Assembly: GCA_944380885.1 (NCBI GenBank)
Contig: CALWIZ010000021.1
Coordinates: forward strand, 1-40,912
Source: an uncultured Clostridia bacterium
GTDB lineage: Bacteria; Bacillota; Clostridia; Oscillospirales; Acutalibacteraceae
Length of the DNA stretch: 40,912 nucleotides
Reading direction: 5' to 3'
Positions 34,765 to 40,912 of this stretch are shown here, one piece after another; position 1 is the stretch's first letter, and each line of letters begins with the position of its first letter. The notes below the pieces were generated by a model. The model saw only the letters and a list, made by a program, of their open reading frames with translations, made no database searches and was not told the origin of the DNA. Both the position numbers and the translations under genes were made by a program.

Positions 34765-35376
34765 ATGTGGCAATACGAGAAAAAACTGCAATATCCTGTT
34801 AAAATAAAAAATCCTAATCCGAAATACGCACAGATAATAATATCACAGTACGGAGGACCTGACGGTGAGCTTGGTGCGTCAATGCGCTATCTTACCCAGC
34901 GGTATTCGCAGCCTTATAATGAAATTAAGGGTATGCTTACCGATATCGGTACAGAGGAACTCGGACATTTGGAAATGATATGCGCGATGGTTCATCAGCT
35001 TACAAAGAATCTAACTCCAGAGCAGATAAAGAAAAGCGGTTTTGAAACCTATTTTGTTGACCATACAAACGCCGTGTATCCGGTAGCCGCTTCAGGACTG
35101 CCGTGGACCGCGACCTATATTCAGGCAAAAGGAGACGCAATAACCGACCTTCATGAAGACCTTGCGGCAGAGCAGAAGGCAAGGGTGACTTACGACAATC
35201 TGCTGAGGCTTATTGACGACCCGGATATTATAGAACCGCTAAAATTTTTAAGAGCAAGGGAAATAGTCCATTATCAGCGTTTCGGTGAAGCGCTGCGGCT
35301 TACGACAGACCGCCTTGACTGTAAGAATTTTTATGCTTTCAATCCCGGCTTTGACCGTAGAAATACAAGAAAATAA
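34765..35376 (+). CDS. cotJC: Spore coat manganese-catalase-like protein CotJC
   Basis: This 203-residue protein has the Mn-catalase ferritin-like fold. Candidate metal ligands are TEELGHLE (near 61-68), DLAAEQKAR (near 131-139) and REIVHYQRFGE (near 167-177), each with the Glu and His expected of a di-manganese site. CotJC sits in or under the spore coat and may detoxify peroxide. A terminator follows at 35408. Confidence 0.94.
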   Translation: MWQYEKKLQYPVKIKNPNPKYAQIIISQYGGPDGELGASMRYLTQRYSQPYNEIKGMLTDIGTEELGHLEMICAMVHQLTKNLTPEQIKKSGFETYFVDHTNAVYPVAASGLPWTATYIQAKGDAITDLHEDLAAEQKARVTYDNLLRLIDDPDIIEPLKFLRAREIVHYQRFGEALRLTTDRLDCKNFYAFNPGFDRRNTRK

Positions 35377-35407
35377 AATACGAATATATTATGAAATGTA
35401 TTTGAGT

Positions 35408-35439
35408 AAAAGCGCCGAAACATTTAATCGGCGCTTTTT
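35408..35439 (+). terminator. Terminator after cotJC
   Basis: AAAAGCGCCGA pairs with TCGGCGCTTTT, followed by a further T. Confidence 0.85.
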
Positions 35440-35495
35440 ACCTTTATATATTTTATAAAACAGAAAAATATTGATGTGCTTCAAAAATAAAAAAG

Positions 35496-35524
35496 TTGAA
35501 AAAAACGGGTTGCAGTGGTAAAAT
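35496..35524 (+). promoter_or_regulatory. Promoter of the recJ-relA operon
   Basis: TTGAAA (35496-35501) and TAAAAT (35519-35524) are 17 bp apart, leaving a leader of about 30 nt before recJ. Confidence 0.75.
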
Positions 35525-35558
35525 AATCACTGTATAAACAAAAAAGGAGGCGAAGCGC

Positions 35559-37577
35559 GTGGGTATAAAAAAATGGCAGATTGCCGGTTTTGACAAAACG
35601 CTGGCAAAAGAGCTTGCGGAAGAATGCAATATTGACCCGATAGTTGCGCTTATCGCCTCCGCGCGCGGATATACCGATCCTGCTTCGCTTGAGGAGTTTT
35701 TGTCTGACGAACCGTGCTTTGATGATCCGCGGAATCTTACTGATGTAGAAAAAGCGGCTGAAATAATAAATTCCAATATTGAAAACGGGAGTAGAATCGC
35801 TGTATACGGAGATTATGACTGTGACGGCATAACCTCCACTGTTTTAATGTTTAGTTATCTTAAAAGCAGGGGAGCAGACTGCGTGTACTATATCCCCGAT
35901 CGTTTTGACGAGGGTTACGGCATGAATACCGGCGCAGTGGAAAAACTCGCCGGAGAAGGGGTAAAGCTGCTTATTACGGTGGATAACGGTATTGCCTGCC
36001 ATAATGAAATAAAACGGGCAAAGGAGCTCGGTATGTCGGTTGTGGTTACCGACCATCACCTTCCTAAGGAAACTCTGCCCCAAGCCGATGCCGTTGTTGA
36101 CCCTCACAGGGCGGACTGCCGTTCGGAGTTTAAGGAAATATGCGGGGCTGAAGTCGCTTTTAAGCTGATTTGTGTTTTGGAAGAGCGCGAGCCTGAAGAG
36201 CTTCTGCCTTATTATTCCGATTTGCTGAGTGTGGCATTGACAGCAGATGTTATGCCGCTTATATATGAGAACCGCACTATTGTAAAATATGGTATTGAAA
36301 AGCTCAAACAGTCACCTCTTACCGGTTTTTCGGCGCTTATGAGCGTGGCGGCTATACAGCGCGATAATATTTCGGCCGGCAGAATAGCATTCGGAATAGC
36401 TCCGCGCATAAATGCTGCGGGAAGAATGGGCAGCGCCGCAAGAGCGGTTGAGCTGCTTCTCAGTGATAATATGCTTAATGCGCTCGGTATTGCGAACGAA
36501 ATTGATGACGATAACAGTGAGCGTCAGCGCATTGAAAAGAAAATATTTACCGAGGCTTCGGCTGTAATAGAGGAAAACGGATATTTTTACGACCGCGTCA
36601 TAGTTGTTGACGGTGAGGGTTGGCATAACGGTGTTCTCGGGATAGTGGCGTCCCGTATAACCGAGCGCTACGGCTGTCCGTCGATAGTAATATCAAGAAA
36701 CGGCGCCGATGCTTCCGGTTCGGGAAGAAGCATAGAGGGCTTTTCGCTTTATAACGCTATAAACGCGGCTTCCGATACACTTTCAAAATTCGGCGGTCAC
36801 GAGCTTGCCGCAGGAATCAGTCTGCCTTCAGATAAAATACCTGCTTTCAGGAAAAAAATAAATATGTACGCTTCGCAATGTGAATTTGTACCGCCTGTGC
36901 TGAAACTTGACTGTAAGCTGAATCCTTCGGGGCTTACCGTCGAGCTTGCAGAGGCGCTTAAAGAACTTGAACCGTTCGGGCATGGCAATCCGAGCCCTGT
37001 TTTCGGTGTTTACGGGGTAAAACTCGAACGCATAAACCAGATAGGCGGCGGCAAGCATTTAAGACTGATTTTCTCAAAGGGAGACAATTCGTTTCAGGCT
37101 TTGCTTTTCGGTGTTACGGTAGAGCAGTTCTGCTTTGAGTGCGGAGACCTGCTTGATCTCGCGGTAACGGTAAGCACAGACATATACAACGGGGAAACGA
37201 GACTTTCTGTACAGATTAAGGCATTGCGTATGAACGGCACGGACGACGACAGACTGTTCGGCGAAATTTCCTGTTTTAATGATTATATGGCCGGCAGAGC
37301 CTGTAATACTGAGCAGCTTCTTCCGTCGAGAGAGGAAACGGGCTCGGTATACAGGCTTATAGCGTCAAAGCCTGTCACAGGAGAGAGAATAAAATATCTT
37401 ACACTCAATACGGTTGGATATGCAAAGTGCGAAATATCACTTATGGTTCTTTCGGAACTCGGTTTAATACAAAAGGACAGTACCGGCCGCTACAAAATAA
37501 CCGGAACAGTCAAGCGCACAGAGCTTGCGAACTCTGCCGTTTACAAAAACTTGTTAGAAAGGAGCGGAAAACAATGA
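35559..37577 (+). CDS. recJ: Single-stranded-DNA-specific exonuclease RecJ
   Basis: This degrades ssDNA 5' to 3' in recombination and mismatch/base repair. DHH-family motifs are VYGDYDCDGITS (about 81-92) and TDHHLP with DHH at 165-167. The DHHA1 part carries GRSIEGFSLYNAI and GGHELAAG, and an OB-fold region has LEPFGHGNPSPVFGV. The C-terminal 100 residues form a wHTH-like tail. At 672 residues it is within the family range. The start is GTG at 35559 with AAGGAGG 8 nt upstream. It shares ATGA with relA, so translation is coupled. Confidence 0.96.
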   Translation: MGIKKWQIAGFDKTLAKELAEECNIDPIVALIASARGYTDPASLEEFLSDEPCFDDPRNLTDVEKAAEIINSNIENGSRIAVYGDYDCDGITSTVLMFSYLKSRGADCVYYIPDRFDEGYGMNTGAVEKLAGEGVKLLITVDNGIACHNEIKRAKELGMSVVVTDHHLPKETLPQADAVVDPHRADCRSEFKEICGAEVAFKLICVLEEREPEELLPYYSDLLSVALTADVMPLIYENRTIVKYGIEKLKQSPLTGFSALMSVAAIQRDNISAGRIAFGIAPRINAAGRMGSAARAVELLLSDNMLNALGIANEIDDDNSERQRIEKKIFTEASAVIEENGYFYDRVIVVDGEGWHNGVLGIVASRITERYGCPSIVISRNGADASGSGRSIEGFSLYNAINAASDTLSKFGGHELAAGISLPSDKIPAFRKKINMYASQCEFVPPVLKLDCKLNPSGLTVELAEALKELEPFGHGNPSPVFGVYGVKLERINQIGGGKHLRLIFSKGDNSFQALLFGVTVEQFCFECGDLLDLAVTVSTDIYNGETRLSVQIKALRMNGTDDDRLFGEISCFNDYMAGRACNTEQLLPSREETGSVYRLIASKPVTGERIKYLTLNTVGYAKCEISLMVLSELGLIQKDSTGRYKITGTVKRTELANSAVYKNLLERSGKQ

Positions 37578-39769
37578 ACGCGGAGCAGCAGAAAAATTAT
37601 GAAAAACTTGAAAAGCAGATGCGTGATTTCGGCGGCACCTACAATACCAAGCTTATTAAAAAGGCATTTGAATACTGCGTAGAAAAGCACAGCGGTCAAA
37701 AGCGTTATACAAATGAAGAATATTATATACATCCGTTCAATGTTGCTTCGATTATTGTTTCGCTCGGAATGGACAGCGAGTCGATAGCCGCGGCGCTTCT
37801 TCACGACGTTGTGGAAGATACCGACAGCACGATTGAAGATATCAAGCGTGAATTCGGGAACGAAGTAGCCCTGCTTGTTGACGGTGTTACCAAAATAGGC
37901 AAGCTGAACTTTTCGACAAAGGAGCAGCAGCAGGCGGAGAGTCTGAGAAAAATGCTTATTGCGATGGGCCAGGATATAAGGGTAATTATTATTAAATTAG
38001 CCGACCGCCTGCACAATATGCGCACAATAGACGCTATGCCTGAGCAGAAACAGCGCGATAAATCGCTTGAAACTCTTGAGATTTATGCTCCCATAGCGCA
38101 CCGGCTCGGTATCCGTCCTGTAAAAGAAGAACTTGAGGATCTTGCGATAAAGCACCTTGACCCGGTAGCCTACAAAGAAATAGAAGACTTGCTGATGTTA
38201 CGAAAGCAGCACAGGGAGCAAATACTTGAGGAAATAAAGCAGCGTATTGAGGAGCGTCTGCATGAAGCTATGCCGGGCGTTGAAATGGCATTTCAGGGCC
38301 GTATAAAGTCAATTCACGGCATATACCGCAAAATGTATGTTCAGGGCAAGGACTTTGATGAAATATACGATATTTACGCGATCAGGATAATAACCGACAC
38401 GGTTGCCAACTGCTACAATATTCTCGGCATAATGCACGATATGTTCAGACCTATACCCAACAGGTTTAAGGATTATATTTCAACACCTAAGCCCAACATG
38501 TACCAGTCGCTTCATACCACGGTAATCAGCCGCGCGGGCATACCTTTTGAGATACAGATACGCACATTTGATATGCACCATACGGCAGAGTTCGGTATAG
38601 CGGCTCACTGGAAATACAAGGAGGGTATAACCGAAAACAACCGCAGGATGGAGGACCGTCTTGCGTGGATAAGACAGATACTTGATTCGCAGGCCAACTC
38701 GACTGATGTTTCCGATCTTGTCAGAAGCATTAAGGTCGATTTATCGCAGGAGGACGTTTTTGCGGTGACGCCTAAAGGCGATGTTATAAATCTGCCTGTC
38801 GGTTCAACGGTTGTTGACTTTGCCTTTGCTATACATTCCGCGGTCGGAACGCGTATGATAGGCGCCAAGGTTGACGGAAAAATCGTTCCTATAAATCATG
38901 AGGTGAAGACCGGTGAGGTAATCGAGATTCTGACCACAAACCAGCCTGGACACGGACCCAGCCGCGACTGGCTCAATATCGCTGTTACATCACAGGCAAA
39001 ATCAAAAATACGCTCGTGGTTCAAAAAGGAAAAGCGCACGGAAAATATTGCCGCTGGCAAGCTGGAGATCGAAAAGGAATTCCGCCGCGCGGGCATTGAC
39101 CTTTCCGAAGACGATTACACTGATTTTATTGAGGAAATTGCCAAAAAGCTGAGGTTTTCCGGCGCTGATGAATTTTACGCCGCTATCGGTTACGGAGGAG
39201 TTCTGCTTTCGAGAATAATGCCGCGTATCAAGGAGGATTATTCGAAACGTATTTCCGCTACGGCGCCGCAAACGGTTATTACCGCCATACCGGAAAAACG
39301 CCGCACAAAATCGTCTGACGGCGTTATAGTAGAAGGAATAGACAACTGCCTTGTAAAGCTGTCAAAATGCTGCGCTCCTCTTCCGGGTGACGATATTATC
39401 GGGTTTATAACAAGGGGACACGGCGTTTCAATCCATAAACGCGACTGTCCGAATGTTCCTGTCAATATTGCCGATTCTGCTGAGCCTGAACGCTGGATTG
39501 CCGCCCATTGGGACGGCACAAAATCCGACGCGTTTGTATCAACCCTTCAGATCGCCGCGATAGACCGGGACGGGCTGCTGCTTGATATTATGAACTCGGT
39601 ATATAATATGCGTGTTCCGGTTCACGGTGTAAACGCAAGACAGACAAAGAGTGGGAACTGTATAGTGATAATGAACGTTTCCGCCGAAAGTGTCGAACAT
39701 CTTAAAAGTATCATTTCAAGGCTTGAAAAGGTGAACGGAGTATTCAGTGTGGAAAGGATAAACCAGTAA
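37574..39769 (+). CDS. relA: Bifunctional (p)ppGpp synthetase/hydrolase (RelA/SpoT homologue)
   Basis: This 731-residue Rel makes and degrades the alarmone (p)ppGpp. The HD hydrolase domain has H53, HD at 77-78 and ED at 81-82, so hydrolysis should be active. The synthetase domain has GRIKSIHGIYRKM and YQSLHTTV; next come TGS (FAVTPKGDVINLPVGSTVVD), a helical and zinc-finger-like region (KLSKCCAPLPGDDI) and a C-terminal ACT domain. ATG at 37574 follows AAAGGAG; the open frame extends left into recJ only by chance. The stop and the dtd start share TAATG. Confidence 0.97.
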   Translation: MNAEQQKNYEKLEKQMRDFGGTYNTKLIKKAFEYCVEKHSGQKRYTNEEYYIHPFNVASIIVSLGMDSESIAAALLHDVVEDTDSTIEDIKREFGNEVALLVDGVTKIGKLNFSTKEQQQAESLRKMLIAMGQDIRVIIIKLADRLHNMRTIDAMPEQKQRDKSLETLEIYAPIAHRLGIRPVKEELEDLAIKHLDPVAYKEIEDLLMLRKQHREQILEEIKQRIEERLHEAMPGVEMAFQGRIKSIHGIYRKMYVQGKDFDEIYDIYAIRIITDTVANCYNILGIMHDMFRPIPNRFKDYISTPKPNMYQSLHTTVISRAGIPFEIQIRTFDMHHTAEFGIAAHWKYKEGITENNRRMEDRLAWIRQILDSQANSTDVSDLVRSIKVDLSQEDVFAVTPKGDVINLPVGSTVVDFAFAIHSAVGTRMIGAKVDGKIVPINHEVKTGEVIEILTTNQPGHGPSRDWLNIAVTSQAKSKIRSWFKKEKRTENIAAGKLEIEKEFRRAGIDLSEDDYTDFIEEIAKKLRFSGADEFYAAIGYGGVLLSRIMPRIKEDYSKRISATAPQTVITAIPEKRRTKSSDGVIVEGIDNCLVKLSKCCAPLPGDDIIGFITRGHGVSIHKRDCPNVPVNIADSAEPERWIAAHWDGTKSDAFVSTLQIAAIDRDGLLLDIMNSVYNMRVPVHGVNARQTKSGNCIVIMNVSAESVEHLKSIISRLEKVNGVFSVERINQ

Positions 39770-40233
39770 TGAAGGCTGTTATTCAGAGGGTGGAAAGTGC
39801 TATTGTCACTGTCGAAGGCATGGAAACGGGAAGCTGCAAAAACGGTTTTCTCGTACTTGTGGGAGCGGCGCAGGGCGACACTGCGGAAGACGCGCTGATT
39901 CTTGCAAAAAAAACCGTGAATTTGCGCGTTTTTTCAGATGAAAACGGGAAAATGAATAAATCTATTGCCGATATTGACGGTGAAATTCTGGCGGTCTCGC
40001 AATTCACGCTGTGTGCCGATGTTAAAAAAGGAAACCGCCCGTCGTTTACTGACGCTCTTCAGCCGGGTAAGGCAAAGGAATTATATGAAATTTATTGCGG
40101 AGAGCTTAAGAAACTCGGTGTTAAAAAGGTGGCGACAGGCATTTTCGGCGCCGATATGAAGGTCTCGCTCGTAAACGACGGACCCGTGACAATAATTTTT
40201 GATACCGTGATATGGAGAAAAAATGGAAATTAA
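39769..40233 (+). CDS. dtd: D-aminoacyl-tRNA deacylase
   Basis: This removes D-amino acids and glycine from mischarged tRNAs, a translation proofreading step. The two family signatures SQFTL (about 77-81) and the GPVTI-type NDGPVTI near the C-terminus are present, with the start MKAVIQRVESAIV. The length of 154 is typical. Its position between relA and an MBL hydrolase is conserved in Clostridia. Confidence 0.97.
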   Translation: MKAVIQRVESAIVTVEGMETGSCKNGFLVLVGAAQGDTAEDALILAKKTVNLRVFSDENGKMNKSIADIDGEILAVSQFTLCADVKKGNRPSFTDALQPGKAKELYEIYCGELKKLGVKKVATGIFGADMKVSLVNDGPVTIIFDTVIWRKNGN

Positions 40234-40834
40234 AGTTTTACATTTGGGACTTATCAAAACAAATTGTTATCTTGTAAGCACGCAAAAGGCGGCTGTTGTG
40301 ATAGACCCGGGTTTTATAAGGGAAGGAACATATGATTTTCTTGATCAGAACAGGGATAAGGAGCGCCTTATCCTGCTTACGCACGCGCATTTTGATCATA
40401 TCGGAGGCGCCGCGGATCTGAGGGAAAAAACCGGAGTGAAAATAGCGATAGGTGAGGAAGACGCTCCGGCGCTCTGCGATAAATCACTTAATCTTGCCGA
40501 CTGCTTTCACGCAGATATACCGCCTTTTTCCGCCGATATAACATTTAAAAACGGCGATGAGTTTTCGGTCGGTGATATCAAATTCCGTGTTATCCATACG
40601 CCGGGACATACGGTAGGCGGTGTTTGCTATTATACCGGGGACTGCCTCTTTTCGGGAGATACTCTTTTTGAAAGCTCCGCCGGCCGCACCGATTTCCCGG
40701 GCGGAGATATGAAAGCGCTTAAAAAATCACTGAGAAGACTTATGCTCCTTCCGGGAGACGTTAAGGTATATCCCGGTCACGGAGATTTTACGACGATATC
40801 TCGCGAAAGAGAAAATAATATGTTTGTGTGGTAA
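40223..40834 (+). CDS. MBL-fold metallo-hydrolase (glyoxalase II-like)
   Basis: This 203-residue enzyme has THAHFDH (53-59), giving the HxHxDH zinc site, VIDPG at 26-30, HTPGHTVGG for the third His, FSGDTLF for the bridging Asp, and YPGHGDFTT for the last His. That matches YcbL/GloB-type hydrolases, possibly acting on S-lactoylglutathione-like or other thioesters; the substrate is unproven. It overlaps dtd by 11 nt and is followed by hemZ, the common clostridial order. Confidence 0.92.
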   Translation: MEIKVLHLGLIKTNCYLVSTQKAAVVIDPGFIREGTYDFLDQNRDKERLILLTHAHFDHIGGAADLREKTGVKIAIGEEDAPALCDKSLNLADCFHADIPPFSADITFKNGDEFSVGDIKFRVIHTPGHTVGGVCYYTGDCLFSGDTLFESSAGRTDFPGGDMKALKKSLRRLMLLPGDVKVYPGHGDFTTISRERENNMFVW

Positions 40835-40836
40835 AA

Positions 40837-40912
40837 ATGAAGCTTTGTCTTGTAAATCATTCCTTTAAATATGAACTTGAAAAACTTATAAGAATTTTTC
40901 TTCCGTTTGAAA
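40837..40912 (+). CDS. hemZ: Start of coproporphyrinogen dehydrogenase HemZ (cut by window end)
   Basis: ATG at 40837 opens a frame to the window end; only 25 codons are visible, beginning MKLCLVNHSFKYELEKL. The N-terminus and its place 2 nt after the MBL gene fit HemZ, a radical-SAM family protein that in Clostridia comes between this MBL hydrolase and hisS. The catalytic part is not visible, so the name rests largely on position and a short match. Confidence 0.6.
   Translation, partial: MKLCLVNHSFKYELEKLIRIFLPFE

Noticed and set aside
1..40912. CRISPR arrays, toxin-antitoxin pairs, insertion sequences, defence or retron-like systems
   Set aside because: I looked for regularly spaced repeats, transposase and reverse-transcriptase motifs and paired small ORFs; none were found beyond the integrase end.

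Overview
The window is about 41 kb of a low-to-moderate GC Firmicutes chromosome, best placed in the class Clostridia (Oscillospirales/Ruminococcaceae-like). The reasons are the preserved order nusB-xseA-xseB-ispA-dxs-tlyA-nadK-argR-recN, the recJ-relA-dtd-MBL-hemZ block, the rsmD-coaD block, a cotJABC spore-coat operon, an ileS preceded by a T-box leader, and a Na+-pumping decarboxylase operon. Family names come from recognising motifs by eye; no database search was run.

Layout. Bases 1-560 are a junction. The last 58 codons of a tyrosine integrase, with codon use unlike the rest, stop about 120 bp from the 3' end of a tRNA-Ser(CGA) on the minus strand, and a degraded partial copy of the tRNA/terminator segment lies beyond the tRNA. 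Bases 700-10410 (+) hold one long housekeeping run from nusB to tyrS, ended by a strong hairpin. Bases 10448-15800 (-) run rsmD, coaD, a coiled-coil protein, T-box, ileS (eukaryote-like type 2) and a small two-helix membrane protein. Bases 16029-23882 (+) hold DUF177-rpmF, DUF512-der-plsY-gpsA, rpmB, and a HAD phosphatase-MFS-dCMP deaminase group. Bases 24020-28114 (+) hold tex, a DMT permease and a PocR/AraC regulator. Bases 28197-29613 (-) are a Nudix hydrolase and a nitrilase-family amidase; 29670-30572 (+) is a cytosolic M14 peptidase. Bases 30626-33945 (-) encode a complete four-subunit oxaloacetate decarboxylase Na+ pump. Bases 34251-35376 (+) are cotJABC. Bases 35559-40912 (+) are recJ, relA, dtd, an MBL hydrolase and the first codons of hemZ.

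How it works together. Most genes are core functions: transcription antitermination, DNA repair (XseAB, RecN, RecJ), isoprenoid supply (IspA, Dxs), ribosome assembly and proteins (TlyA, RsmD, Der, L32, L28), phospholipid synthesis (PlsY, GpsA), CoA and NADP synthesis, translation quality control (Dtd) and the stringent response (RelA). Tight packing, with ATGA and TAATG overlaps and several TTG/GTG starts, points to translational coupling. I found no CRISPR array, toxin-antitoxin pair, biosynthetic cluster or defence island, and no convincing new multi-gene system. The most unusual signals are regulatory: a T-box whose usually invariant antiterminator bulge is altered, and three copies of a 9-10 bp word set around the nusB promoter. 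The integrase/tRNA junction with its decayed repeat is the only sign of mobile DNA.
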